From NCBI RefSeq assembly GCF_000308835.1, contig NZ_BAGN01000116.1, positions 1 through 54,876 of the forward strand: a DNA stretch of 54,876 bases, read 5' to 3'. Numbering within the stretch: the stretch's first letter is position 1; each line of letters opens with the position of its first letter. Below the pieces are notes generated by a model, which saw nothing but the letters and a program-made list of their open reading frames with translations, ran no database searches and was not told the DNA's origin. A program made the position numbers and the translations under genes. Origin of the DNA: Nocardia vinacea NBRC 16497 (GTDB lineage Bacteria > Actinomycetota > Actinomycetes > Mycobacteriales > Mycobacteriaceae). This document shows, piece by piece, positions 11,160 to 21,470 of the stretch.

Positions 11160-11454
11160 CAGGTTCCCCCGTCCAGCCAACAAACGAGGTTTCCCCGTCC
11201 AGCGAGGCGAACTTTACCGGGAAGTTCTCCGGTTTTCTCGTCGAGTGCTGTGCGTCACCGATCGCGGTCGACGAATATTCGACGTTGCCTCAAAGTTGCT
11301 GACTAGGCGCACTGAAGCGATATTTCCAAGATGGACGTACTGGTTGGCGGATTGCTCGGACGGCCGCTCTGGCATGCTCGGCTATATCGGCCGTGAGCAG
11401 GGAAACTTTGTTCAGGATGCCGGGAATTCCCCGCCTATATGGGATGGTCTGAGC

Positions 11455-12921
11455 ATGTCCGACGCAGCAATGGCGGAGCAACCGGTTCGGGAGCGGAGTC
11501 TGTTCGGTCATCCCATCGGGTTGGCCAACCTCTTCGGAGTCGAACTCTGGGAGCGCTTCTCGTTCTACGGAATGCTCACCATCCTCGGGTACTACCTCTA
11601 TTACTCGACGACCGAGGGCGGACTTGGACTATCGCAGAGCACCGGCGTCGGGATCGTCGGCGCGTACGGCGGGCTGGTGTATCTGTCCACGGTGCTCGGC
11701 GGGTGGATCGCAGACCGGTTGATCGGCATGGAGCGCACCGTCTTCTACGGCGGCATCGTGGTGGTGGCCGGGCATATCGCGTTGGCGATTCTGCCCGGAC
11801 TGAGTGGTGTCGGAGTCGGCCTGGTGCTGGTCGCGCTCGGCAGCGGCGGACTGAAGGCCAATGCGTCCTCGCTGCTCGGCACCCTCTACCGGCCGGGTGA
11901 TCCGCGCTTCGACGGCGGCTTCACGCTGTTCTATCTGGGCATCAACCTCGGTGCGTTCGTCGGTCCGCTGCTCACCGGTCTGCTGCAACGGAATTGGGGC
12001 TTTCACTACGGTTTCGGTGCGGCCGCGGTCGGCATGGCGCTGGGGCTGACGCAGTACGTGGTGTTCCGGCGCAACCTCGGTACCGCGGGCAGGCATGTGC
12101 CCAACCCGTTGCCGCGCAACGCCGTCGGACCGATCCTCGGCATCGTGGCCGGTGCGGCCATCATGGTCGCGCTGGCATTGATCACCGGCCTGGTGAACCT
12201 GGACAACCTCTCCGAGGTCACCACCGGCGTCATCATCGCGGCCTCGCTCGCCTACTTCGTACTCATGCTCACCAGCGCCAAGGTGACCCCCGTCGAGCGC
12301 AGCCGGGTCCGCGCCTTCATTCCGCTGTTCATCGCGAATGCGGTTTTCTGGTCGCTGTTCCAGCAGATCTTCACGGTCCTCGCGGTGTACTCCGATGAGC
12401 GGATGAAGTGGACCATCTTCGGCTGGACCGCGCCGTCGAACTGGATCGGTTCGGTCGAGCCGGTGTGGATCATCTGCCTGTCGCCGCTGTTCGCGCTGAT
12501 GTGGACCAAGCTGGGCAATCGCGCGCCGAGCACACCACACAAATTCGCCCTCGGCGTCATCGGCATGGGGCTGGCGTTCTGGTTGTTCGTGCTGTTCTCG
12601 GGGAGCAGCGGCAAATCGGTGCCTGCGCTGGCGGTACTGCTCATCATGGGCGCATTCGCGGTCTCCGAACTGCTGCTTTCCCCGATCGGCCTCTCGGTCA
12701 CCACGCAGTTGGCGCCCGAGGCGTTCCGGGCCCAGATGATGGCGCTGTACTTCTTCTCCGTTGGCATCGGAACCTCGATGTCCGGTACTTTGGCTCGGTT
12801 CTATGACGCGGACCACGAATTCGCGTACTTCGGCATCACCGGAGCAGTAGCGATCTGTGCCGGTCTGATCGTCGTCGCACTCACACCATGGGTGAGCCGA
12901 CATATGGCCGGTGTGCACTAG
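11455..12921 (+). CDS. Proton-dependent oligopeptide transporter (POT/PTR2 family)
   Basis: 488 aa from ATG 11455 (MSDAAMAEQ...); an in-frame ATG five codons later is an alternative and a much longer frame upstream is non-coding in character. The family ExxERF motif is intact in GVELWERFSFYGM, used for proton coupling, and STVLGGWIADRLIG gives the first PTR2 signature. FTLFYLGINLGAFVGPLLTGLL matches the second signature (FYxxINxG). Twelve to fourteen membrane helices can be traced. It would import di- and tripeptides. The APC permease begins 32 bases downstream on the same strand, so the two are probably co-transcribed. Confidence 0.92.
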   Translation: MSDAAMAEQPVRERSLFGHPIGLANLFGVELWERFSFYGMLTILGYYLYYSTTEGGLGLSQSTGVGIVGAYGGLVYLSTVLGGWIADRLIGMERTVFYGGIVVVAGHIALAILPGLSGVGVGLVLVALGSGGLKANASSLLGTLYRPGDPRFDGGFTLFYLGINLGAFVGPLLTGLLQRNWGFHYGFGAAAVGMALGLTQYVVFRRNLGTAGRHVPNPLPRNAVGPILGIVAGAAIMVALALITGLVNLDNLSEVTTGVIIAASLAYFVLMLTSAKVTPVERSRVRAFIPLFIANAVFWSLFQQIFTVLAVYSDERMKWTIFGWTAPSNWIGSVEPVWIICLSPLFALMWTKLGNRAPSTPHKFALGVIGMGLAFWLFVLFSGSSGKSVPALAVLLIMGAFAVSELLLSPIGLSVTTQLAPEAFRAQMMALYFFSVGIGTSMSGTLARFYDADHEFAYFGITGAVAICAGLIVVALTPWVSRHMAGVH

Positions 12922-12953
12922 ACGGAGAACCCGTCGACGACAGCAAGGAGACA

Positions 12954-14474
12954 GTGTTGGCGACCCCAGGAACTCGATGGGGCGGTCTGTTCCGCACCAA
13001 ATCGGTCGAGCAGTCCATCCGGGACACCGACGAACCCGATTCGAAACTGCGTAAGGATCTGACCGCCTGGGATCTCACCGTCTTCGGTGTCGCCGTGGTC
13101 GTCGGTGCGGGCATCTTCACGCTCACCGCGCGGACCGCGGGCAACGTCGCCGGACCTTCGGTTTCCCTCGCGTTCGTCTTCGCCGCCGTCGCCTGCGGGT
13201 TGACCGCGCTGTGCTACGCCGAATTCGCCTCGACGGTTCCGGTTGCCGGCAGCGCGTACACGTTCTCCTACGCCACCTTCGGCGAGCTCGTCGCATGGAT
13301 CATCGGCTGGGATCTGATCCTGGAGTTCGCGCTCGCGGTGTCGGTGGTCGCCAAGGGGTGGTCGCAATACCTCGGTGAGGTGATGGGATCGCATTCGCCG
13401 ATCGTGCATCTGGGTCCGATCGACTTCGACTGGGGTGCGGTACTTCTCATCTCGGTTCTTGGTGTGCTGCTGGCGGTCGGCACCAAGGTGTCGTCGCGGG
13501 TTTCGGCGGTGGCCGTCGCCATCAAGCTGGGCGTTATCGCGGTGGTTCTCGTTGTCGGCGCCACCTACTTCGACAAGTCGAACCTGACGCCCTACATCCC
13601 GCCGTCGCAGTCCGGCGCGGAAGGGGAGGGACTGCACCAGTCGCTGTTCTCCTATTTCACCGGTGCCGGTCACAGCACCTTCGGCTGGTACGGCCTGCTC
13701 GCCGCGGCCAGCCTGGTGTTCTTCGCGTTCATCGGATTCGATGTCGTCGCGACCACGGCGGAGGAGACGAAGAATCCGCAGCGCTCGGTGCCGCGCGGCA
13801 TTCTCGGCTCGCTGGTGATCGTCACGATTCTCTATGTCGCGGTATCGCTGATCCTTACCGGAATGGTGCCCTACACCGCGCTGTCCGGTGACCGCGCAAC
13901 GCTCGCAACGGCTTTCGCGCAGCACGGCGCCACCTGGACCAAGAACATCATCTCCATCGGCGCGCTCGCCGGACTCACCACGGTCGTCATGGTGATGTTC
14001 CTCGGACAGACCCGCGTGCTGTTCGCCATGTCGCGTGACGGACTGATGCCGCGTCAGCTCGCACACACCGGCAAGAACGGCACTCCGGTTCGGCTGACCA
14101 TCGTGGTCGGCGTCGTCTGCGCCGCGCTCGCCGGTTTCGTGGACTTCGGCACCCTCGAGGAGATGGTCAATATCGGCACCCTCTTCGCCTTCGTCCTGGT
14201 CGCCATCGGCGTCCTCATCCTGCGCCGCACCCGCCCCGAACTCCCGCGCGGCTTCCGCGTGCCCTTGGTCCCGCTCGTCCCCATCCTCGGCGTGCTCGCC
14301 TGCCTGTGGCTGATGCTCAACCTCTCGGTCGAAACCTGGCTGCGCTTCCTCGTCTGGATGGCCCTCGGCCTGATCGTCTACTTCGCCTACGGCCGGCGCC
14401 ACTCCGTCCTCGCCAACCGGCCGGCGAATTCCTCCGACGGCACCGCATCGGTCGCCGCTCATGACGGCACCTGA
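12954..14474 (+). CDS. APC-family amino-acid permease
   Basis: 506 aa from GTG 12954; the SD AAGGAG (12945-12950) is only three bases away, so the TTG at 12957 is an equally plausible start. An earlier in-frame ATG would overlap the preceding gene. The protein opens with a cytoplasmic segment RTKSVEQSIRDTDEPDSKLRKDLTAWDL, then the first helix FGVAVVVGAGIFTLTA with the APC substrate-backbone motif GAGIF, and ATTAEETKNPQRSVPRGI later. About twelve helices are present. It resembles the cationic amino-acid transporter (CAT/YhdG) branch. It lies directly after a peptide transporter, which suggests a nitrogen-acquisition pair. Confidence 0.9.
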   Translation: MLATPGTRWGGLFRTKSVEQSIRDTDEPDSKLRKDLTAWDLTVFGVAVVVGAGIFTLTARTAGNVAGPSVSLAFVFAAVACGLTALCYAEFASTVPVAGSAYTFSYATFGELVAWIIGWDLILEFALAVSVVAKGWSQYLGEVMGSHSPIVHLGPIDFDWGAVLLISVLGVLLAVGTKVSSRVSAVAVAIKLGVIAVVLVVGATYFDKSNLTPYIPPSQSGAEGEGLHQSLFSYFTGAGHSTFGWYGLLAAASLVFFAFIGFDVVATTAEETKNPQRSVPRGILGSLVIVTILYVAVSLILTGMVPYTALSGDRATLATAFAQHGATWTKNIISIGALAGLTTVVMVMFLGQTRVLFAMSRDGLMPRQLAHTGKNGTPVRLTIVVGVVCAALAGFVDFGTLEEMVNIGTLFAFVLVAIGVLILRRTRPELPRGFRVPLVPLVPILGVLACLWLMLNLSVETWLRFLVWMALGLIVYFAYGRRHSVLANRPANSSDGTASVAAHDGT

Positions 14475-14571
14475 CTGCGCAAGGCGGCATTACTCTGGCC
14501 ACCACCGGAGATGCACTAGCCTGCAGAACAGAATTCCGGTACGGCAGTACGAGTCGGTACGCTGACCGGGC

Positions 14572-14645
14572 GCCCCTATAGCCCAATTGGCAGAGGCAGC
14601 AGACTTAAAATCTGCAAAGTGTCGGTTCGAGTCCGACTGGGGGCA
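14572..14645 (+). tRNA. tRNA with anticodon TAA (nominally Leu), short variable loop
   Basis: 74 nt without encoded CCA. Acceptor stem GCCCCTA pairs with TGGGGGC (one G-U), anticodon stem GCAGA/TCTGC, loop CTTAAAA with anticodon TAA at 14606-14608, T-arm GTCGG-TTCGAGT-CCGAC, discriminator A. The variable loop is only AAAGT, so this is a class I shape, whereas normal bacterial tRNA-Leu is class II with a long variable arm. Confidence 0.88.
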
Positions 14646-14906
14646 CGTACAACATCGGCACATGCACCAACATCTGTGGCCTGAACAGGCGATTCTTGCG
14701 GAGCGGTCATGATGCTGCTGATCGATGTCGCGGTGTGGGCGACCGGGGGAGTTGCTCGGCGGGCAGTTCGGGATTCGACGGGCGATCACGCAGACCGGGC
14801 CGGATCCAGTCTTGGCGAGCTGCTGGCATTCGCGACCTCATGCGGCGCTGCGGCTGCCGTGCGGGCCGGATGATTGCTGGCGGGCAGCTGTCCGGACACG
14901 GCAGGG
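14646..14906. other. Non-coding stretch between tRNA and TetR gene
   Basis: No frame here has a start, ribosome site and protein-like composition together. I see no strong hairpin or repeat. It is bordered by the tRNA 3' end and the convergent TetR stop. Confidence 0.4.
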
Positions 14907-15515
14907 TCAGTGGAGCGGTCCCTTGTCTGCGGGCGGCAAGCTGTGCAGCACCGTGCGTACGATGCCGGGCACCTGGTCGTCGAGTTCGGCGGGTATCGGC
15001 CGGTTGGTCGTGAGATATCGCCGCACCGCGGCGTAGGGCAGGTCGATCACGGCGAGGGCGATCGTGGCCGTGGACAGTCCGGTTTCGGCACGTAACGCGT
15101 GGACGAGTCCGCGGATCGCGGTGTCCCACCGAGCGGATTCGTTGTCGCGCTCCTCGCAGGCGGCGCCGGGCCAGCTCTGGGGTGCAAAGCTGTGGACTCC
15201 TGCCAGCAGCACCTGCGCATCGAGTGGGTTGCTCCGGCACCACGTCACGACATGGCCGGCGACCGCGGCTGCGGCCTCGACCGGATCGTGCTTGCCGAAC
15301 AAGACGTAAGCGTCCTGGTGCAAGCGCCCGACGGCCCTGTTCCACAGGGCAGCCAGCAACGAGGGACGGTCCGGAAAGCGGTGGTAGACCGATCCGCTCG
15401 GCGCGCCCGATTCCCGGATCACACCGACCATCGTGACGCCCGCCACGCCGTCGGTAGCCAGCAGTCGCGCTGCGGCGTCGAGAATCGCCGCGGTGTCATG
15501 TACGAATCTCGCCAC
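14907..15515 (-). CDS. TetR-family transcriptional regulator of the adjacent thioesterase
   Basis: 202 aa. The N-terminal HTH is clear: ILDAAARLLATDGVAGVTMVGVIRESGAPSGSVYHRFPDRPSLLAALW, with the SGSVYHRF recognition-helix ending typical of TetR. The C-terminal ligand domain has no recognisable sub-family mark. It starts at GTG 15515, five bases from an operator palindrome and with no evident SD, so the transcript may be leaderless. It is divergent from a hotdog thioesterase, and two palindromes in the 64-bp gap would let it repress both genes. The ligand may be an acyl-CoA, from context only. Confidence 0.85.
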   Translation of the reverse strand: MARFVHDTAAILDAAARLLATDGVAGVTMVGVIRESGAPSGSVYHRFPDRPSLLAALWNRAVGRLHQDAYVLFGKHDPVEAAAAVAGHVVTWCRSNPLDAQVLLAGVHSFAPQSWPGAACEERDNESARWDTAIRGLVHALRAETGLSTATIALAVIDLPYAAVRRYLTTNRPIPAELDDQVPGIVRTVLHSLPPADKGPLH

Positions 15516-15520
15516 GGGTG

Positions 15521-15560
15521 TAGAGATTACTCTCTAGAAATTTGTAGAGTGAGATCTCTA
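15521..15560. promoter_or_regulatory. Paired TetR operators between regulator and thioesterase
   Basis: Two 16-bp palindromes, TAGAGATTACTCTCTA (15521-15536) and TAGAGTGAGATCTCTA (15545-15560), share TAGAG-N6-CTCTA half-sites with centres 24 bp apart. The outer arms GTAGAGAT and ATCTCTAC also pair. They fill the divergent promoter. Confidence 0.75.
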
Positions 15561-15579
15561 CAACGATGAGAGGGCAACA

Positions 15580-15987
15580 ATGACCATCACTTCCGAAGAC
15601 GTTTACAAACTTGCTCCGTTCGTGCGCACCCTCGGCGTGGAGTTCACCGAACTCACATCGGCTGTGGTGGCTGCCCGCCTGGACTACGCCGTCGAGCTGT
15701 CGACAACCGGGGGAGGTTTGCACGGCGGCGCACTGATGGGGTTGGCCGATGCCGCGGCCGCGGTGTGCGCGGTTCTCAACGCCGCGCCGGGAGCGTTGCC
15801 CGCGACGACCGATTCGACAACGCACTTCCTGCGTCCGGTCCGAGGGGCGGCGCACGCGGTCGCCGAGCCGATACGCGCCAGCCGCACCGCTGTGGTGGTC
15901 GGGGTAAAGGTCGTCGACGAATCCGGCGAGCTGTGCGTCCATGTGATCCAAACGGTGCAGACACGCGGTCCGGCCGCTGCTGGGTGA
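15580..15987 (+). CDS. PaaI-type hotdog-fold thioesterase
   Basis: 135 aa, RBS GAGAGGG before the ATG. The PaaI/YdiI-type core is seen in TTGGGLHGGALMGLADAAAAV (HGG motif with the helix that carries the acid/base residue; Asp in GLADAA) and TTDSTTHFLRPVRG in the strand that lines the pocket. Such enzymes hydrolyse acyl-CoA thioesters, often aryl or medium-chain, as homotetramers in the cytoplasm. It is divergent from a TetR regulator with paired operators between them, so expression is probably induced by an acyl-CoA or toxic acid. It is a stand-alone gene; nothing else follows on this strand for about 390 bases. Confidence 0.87.
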   Translation: MTITSEDVYKLAPFVRTLGVEFTELTSAVVAARLDYAVELSTTGGGLHGGALMGLADAAAAVCAVLNAAPGALPATTDSTTHFLRPVRGAAHAVAEPIRASRTAVVVGVKVVDESGELCVHVIQTVQTRGPAAAG

Positions 15988-16375
15988 GACACCGGAACAT
16001 CGTGCCCGGCCCGGGGAATCGCATCCTTTCCGATCGGATCGATCGGCTGATCATCGAACGTCTGTATTCCGCTGTATTCCGCGCAGAGCACTGGTGATCT
16101 GGCTGTTCGCGTATCGTCGTGGACGATTGTCTATCTACTCGCGGGGTATCTCATCCTTGCCTCGATCGGACGAGCGCCCCTCGATGAAAAACGCATCCGC
16201 GAGCTCGTTGCAGTGCTCATACCCTGAATTAACGGCGATCCCGACAACGTATTTGCCGCCATATGCGGCGTGAACGCTTTGCTCACAAATGCGGCAAATC
16301 GGTCGGGATGCAATCGGTTGACGTGTCTGTTGCGAATCCCAGAGGACAGTTGTTTTAGAGTAGGGGATGTCCGGT
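15988..16375. other. Gap before NRPS locus, holding inverted repeat and promoter copy 1
   Basis: No convincing gene. A 9-bp inverted repeat, ATTTGCCGC (16251-16259) and GCGGCAAAT (16291-16299), encloses a smaller alternative hairpin GCCGC/GCGGC. From about 16302 onward the sequence matches the region upstream of the second membrane-protein gene (about 35852), including 17 identical bases GCAATCGGTTGACGTGT at 16310-16326, whose TTGACG resembles a -35 element. Confidence 0.55.
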
Positions 16376-16792
16376 ATGTCCACAGTCGGTATATCGGTGG
16401 TTCGGGGGGTTGTTCTGGCGGCGGGGCCGCCGGGAATTGTTTTGCATTCGTTACAGCGACCTCCGCGCGGGGGTGCGGTCGGCGCTGCGATCACCGGTGC
16501 GCTGGACGGTGCGGCCGACGAATCGGGTAACGATGCCGAGGGTGGCGACGATGCCATCGTGTACCAGGCGGTATCCGAGCGGCGGGCGATCGTATCGCAG
16601 CTGACGGCGGGGAAGTGGGCGTCGTCGCAGGTCTCGGATGGTTCGGAGCTGGCTGTGCTGGCCAGGGAGGAGCACGGACTCGAACTATTCGAGACCGTGC
16701 GCGTGTTGGAGATCGTGGACGGCCAGACCTTGTTCTTGCTCGTCGGTCCGGCGCGCGACACCGTATCGGCAGCCGGTGCTCGCGCTTATTGA
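16376..16792 (+). pseudogene. Truncated N-terminal copy of the membrane protein gene found after the NRPS
   Basis: 138 codons from ATG 16376 (an ATG three codons earlier is also possible). The product matches the first about 135 residues of the protein at 35925-37145: both share GVVLAAGPPGIVL, GGAVGAAI, ERR-IVS, AGKWASS, LAVLAREE and end with GPARDTVSAA. Identity then stops abruptly: this copy reads GARAY and terminates, while the other continues for about 270 residues with the rest of the domain, a membrane helix and a Pro/Thr tail. The break near 16772 falls in mid-domain, so I call it a fragment, although its start, ribosome site and codon use are intact and it could be translated. It ends 34 bases before the NRPS start and may supply the NRPS promoter. 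Confidence 0.7.
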
Positions 16793-16826
16793 GTTCCTGA
16801 AACGAACGATATAAGCGGAGGTCGAA

Positions 16827-19800
16827 GTGGACCAGTCGAAGAGTGGTACCGATAGCAGTCCGAACCGGTCTGAATCGTTGCAAACCGGCTCATTCCGCTC
16901 TTCCGGAAACCCGGATTCGGCTATCGGTTCCGGCGCGCGCGCCAACAGTAATGGAGACGCGCGACCGTCGTCATTCGACATTCTTCCGCTGACCGCGGCA
17001 CAGCGGGGTATCTGGTTTGCCCAGCATCTCGCGGAGTCGTCGCCGATATCTGTGGCCCAATACGTCGAGATCATCGGCGAGTTGGACCTGGAATTGCTTG
17101 CCGAAGCATGCCGAACCGCCAGTCGCGAGTTCGGATCCGGACATATGCGCCTGATCGAGGTCGACGGAGAGCCATGCCAGTTCGTCGACGAGGAACATGG
17201 TGCTCAGGTGTCGGTCATGGACTTGCGCCGACATTCCGATCCGGTTGCGACCGCGCACAGAATTATGGTTCAGGATTATTCTGCCCCGCTGGACTTGATG
17301 AACGACGACCTCATGACGAGCACTGTGTTCCAGGTCGGCGCGGACCATTTCCTGTGGTATCAGCGCGCGCACCATATCGCGCTCGACGGATTCGCCGCGG
17401 TAACAATGCTGCACCGGATAACCGAGTTGTACAACGCTTGGCTGAAGTCCGAGGTACCGGCACCGTGCGCGGCGCAGGATCTGGGGGCCGTCGTCGAGCA
17501 GGATCTGGCATACCGGGGTTCGGCGCGTTTCGATAACGACCGCAGGTACTGGCTGGAGCACCTGGCAGGCGCGCCTCCCGTCGTCAGCCTGGCCGGGCGC
17601 GTGGGCAAGCCCACCATTCATCCTGCGCTGGTCAGCACAGAGCTGCCGGATGCCACCGCACAGCTGCTGGAAAGTGTCGCGCTCGAGCACGGCCAGGCCG
17701 CGACCGCGACCATCGTCGCGGCGTTTGCCGGGTATCTCGCGCGGATGACCGGAAGCGATGAAGTTTTGCTGAGCCTGCCGGTTTCGGGTCGGCACTCTGC
17801 CGTGCTGCGCCGTTCCGGGGGAATGGTGGCAAATGTGGTCCCGCTGCGAGTGCAGGTCGCGGGCCACACCGTCGGTGAACTGATCGCCGCTGTGCAGGGC
17901 GAGTTGACGAGTGCGCTGCGGCGGCAGCGCTACCGCCAAGAGGACCTATTCCACGATATGGGGATTGCGCGCGACGAGGCGGCATCCTTCGGGCCGGCCG
18001 TGAACCTCATGATGATCGAGAACGAGGTTGTGCTCGGCAACACGACAGGCCGCCTGCACGTCCTCACCTCAGGCCCTACCGCCGACCTTTTCGTCAATAT
18101 CTACCCGGGCGCGGGCAAGGCCAGTACACATATCGACTTCCAGGGGAATCCGAATGCCTACAGCCCTGAGGAGCTCGGCGGGCACCACCGCCGGTTCCTC
18201 ATGTTCCTGCACGAGTTCCTCGCCGGGGGACCGGGATGTCCGGTCAGTAGACTGCCGCTGCTCGAAGTACAGGAACGGTCTGAGCTGCTGCCGGTGCGGG
18301 GGCCCAGCGGGGTCGAAACACGGCTGCTTCCGGAGATACTGAGCGAGAGCGCGCGCCGGAATCGAAGTGCGTGCGCGATCGCCTCGGCCGGGCAGACGAT
18401 GACGTATGGCGAGCTCGACACCAGGTCTTCCCAGCTGGCCCGGCATCTGATCACTTTGGGCTGTGGGCCGGACACGGCGGTGGCGATCATGCTGCGACGC
18501 TCGGTCGAATCGGTCGTGGCGACATGGGCGGTCGCGAAATGCGGGGCCGCGTTTGTCCAGTTGGCCCCCGAGTACCCGTCGAAGCGGATAGCGCATATGG
18601 TCGCCGACAGCGGCGCAGCTGTGGCGATCACGGTCGATGCCCTGCGCGGGCGGCTCCCGCAGGAGATACACCATGTGGTTCTCGACGGCCCCGCGACCCG
18701 GTGGGAATCCGACGCCGCGGGCGGGCCGATTTCCGACGATGACCGTATCCGGCCACTACGGCCATCCCATGTCGCCTACATGACGTATACCTCGGGATCC
18801 ACCGGAACGCCGAAAGGCGTCCAGGTCACCCACACCGGCCTCGCGAATCTCGTTGCCGACCGCGCCGCCACATATGGGATCGACACGACATCCCGCGTGT
18901 CCTATGCCCTCTCACCCAGTTTCGACGCCTCCCTGGAACAGTTTCTGACCTGCTTCGCGAACGGATCCACGCTGGTGATCGTGCCGCCCGAGGTGACCGG
19001 CGGTGAGCCGCTCACGCAACTGCTGGCCGACGAGCACGTGACCCACCTGACGCTGACGCCGGCGATGCTGGCAACCGTGGACCCGCGTCCGATGACCGAC
19101 TTGCGGGTGGTCGTGGTCGGTGGTGACGTATGTCCACCGCACGTCATCGAGCGGTGGACACCGTCGTTGTCCATGTACAACGAATACGGTCCCACCGAAA
19201 CCACCGTGACCGCCGTCGGTGCCATGCTGCGACCCGGCCGTGCGCACACGGTCGGTGGCCCCATTCGTGGCTTCTCGGCGATGGTGCTGGACCGAACGCT
19301 CCAACCGGTGCCAAGGGGCACAGCGGGCGAGTTGTATCTCGCCGGGCCGGGATTGGCCCGTGGATACAGCCATCTGTCCGTCGAAACCGCCGCCCGGTTC
19401 GTCGCCGATCCGTACGGCGATGTCGGCGAGCGGATGTATCGCACCGGCGACATCGCGCGCTGGACCGGCGACAACGGCGAAATGACGCTGGAAATGCTGG
19501 GGCGCGGCGACTTCCAGGTCAAGATCCGCGGATACCGGATCGAACCGGGTGAAATCGACGCCGCGCTCTCCACCCACGAGGACGTGGATCTTTCCGTCAC
19601 GGTGCCGGTGCAGAACAATGCCGGTACGACCGTGCTGGCGTCCTATGTGGTCCCGGTCAGCGGCCGTCGGATCGATCCGTTCGAACTCCAGCGCTTCGCC
19701 CGCGATTCGCTGCCGCCGCATATGGTCCCGGCGGTGATCCTCGCGTTGGACAGCCTCCCGGTGAACGCGTTCGGCAAGCTCGATCGCCGCGCATTGCCGA

Positions 19801-21470
19801 AGCCCGAATTCGGGGCCGCGCCGGTCGGCCGGGCGCCGGCCACAGGCCGGGAAGAGACGGTCGCAAGGCTGTTCGCCGAGGTGCTCGGCGTGCCTCGCGT
19901 CGGGGCCGACGACAGCTTCTTCGCCCTCGGCGGCGACAGTATTCTGTCGATCCGGCTGGTGGCGCGGGCCAAGGCCGAGGGCCTGAGTTTCTCCACCCAG
20001 GATGTGTTCGTGCACAAGACCGTCGCGGGCCTGGCGGCCACGGCGACGGAAGCCGGCGATACCCCCGAGTTGGCCGAGTTGGCCGGTGGCGGCGTAGGGC
20101 CGATGCCGTTGTCGCCGATCATGCGCGCAATGCTCGATCGGGGTCAGTACGACCGGTTTGCGCAGGCCGCGCTCGTGCAGCTGCCCGAGGGGGTCGATCG
20201 AGCGGGTCTTGTGCGCGCGCTGCGATCCCTGCTGGACCGCCACGACATGCTGCGTGCGGTACTGCGCGGTGGTGATTCGGTTGATCGGTGGTACGTCGAG
20301 GTACTCGATCGGGAAGCGGTCGACCCGGACGCCGCGCTCGTCGATGTTCGGCTCGATAGACGTGACGCTGCCGAAGTCGACCGGCACCTGCACAAAGCCG
20401 CGGATCGCTTGGACCCGGGCAACGGTGTGCTCGTTCAGGCCGTCTGGATTCAGGATCGCAATGGCTCGGGACCCGACCTGATGTGGCTGGTGATCCACCA
20501 TCTCGCCGTCGACGCGGTGTCGTGGCGCATCATTCTCGCCGACCTCGCGCAGGCCTGGTCGCAGTTTTCCGACGGCGGCGAACCGCACTTCGGCCCGGTC
20601 ACCACCTCGTTCCGGCGATGGGTGCACGGTTTGGTCGAACAGGCGCCGAGCAGGTGCTCGGCGGAGCTCGACCTGTGGAAAGACGTACTCGAGCGCGGCG
20701 ATCAGCTCCTGGGATCGCGCCGTCTGGTCCCGGGTCGTGACGTCGGGGCCACGGCGGGCCGGGTACATCAGCGCATACCGGCAGCGGTTGCCGAGGCGGT
20801 TCTCGGCACTATTCCGGACCGCTTTCACTGCAGTGCCAACGATCCGCTTCTGGCGGCCCTGGTACTGGCACTCGGTGAGTGGCGGCGCAGGCGCGGGCGG
20901 GCGGCGGCCGCCGGAGAGTTGATCTCGCTGGAGGGACACGGCCGCGAGGAGCGGGCCGTGCCCGGCGCCGATCTCAGCGGCACCGTGGGCTGGTTCACCA
21001 CACGCTTTCCGGTCCGGATCGAATGGGAGAACGTCGACCTCGATGATGCGCTGGCCGGCGGCAAGAGTGCGGGACTGGCGATAAAGCAGGTGAAGGAGCA
21101 GCTGCGCGCGGTGCCCGGCAACGGCATCGGCTATCAGATGCTGCGTCATCTCGATTCCGGGGGCAGCACCGAGCTCGCAGACCTGCCCGAACCTCAGATC
21201 AGTTTCAACTACCTCGGGCGGGTGGGTGTCGGCGAACGTTCGGGGCCCTGGGCACCCACCACCGAATTCACCGCACTGACCGCGACGAGCGATCCAGAGA
21301 TGGCGCTGTCCGCCGTGCTCGATATCAATGCGATCGCCGAGGAAGGTCGCGACGGGCTCGAACTCGACGCGACCTGGGAGTTCGCCTCGCAGGTGTTGAG
21401 TGGCGAGGAGGTCGACGAACTCGCCGGGTTGTGGGCTCGAGCCCTGGGGGCGCTCGCCGATCACGTCCGA
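16827..21470 (+). other. NRPS module 1: starter-type C - A - T - E
   Basis: C1 opens with PLTAAQRGIWFAQHL and SVAQYVEIIGELD, similar to the first condensation domain of EntF-like synthetases, which receive an acyl or aryl-acyl group from a separate carrier; none is encoded nearby. A1 pocket residues read by alignment to GrsA are D-A-E-T-V-G-E-V-T; the acidic positions would suit a polar or basic side chain, but I cannot assign it. E1 carries HHLAVDAVSW (His1224), EGHGRE and FNYLG, so the first residue should be released as D. Confidence 0.8.

Noticed and set aside
11629..14462. Long minus-strand open frames opposite the POT and APC transporter genes
   Set aside because: Products are low-complexity (Asp, Glu, His, Arg) and antisense to clear membrane proteins.
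14707..15345. Minus-strand 212-codon frame overlapping the TetR gene
   Set aside because: It is Arg-rich out-of-frame sequence across a clear TetR coding region and the adjacent non-coding gap.
16827..18300. First NRPS domain as a siderophore-type aryl-capping unit
   Set aside because: C1 resembles EntF-like domains, but no DHB or salicylate genes or aryl carrier are in the window, so the capping group is left open.
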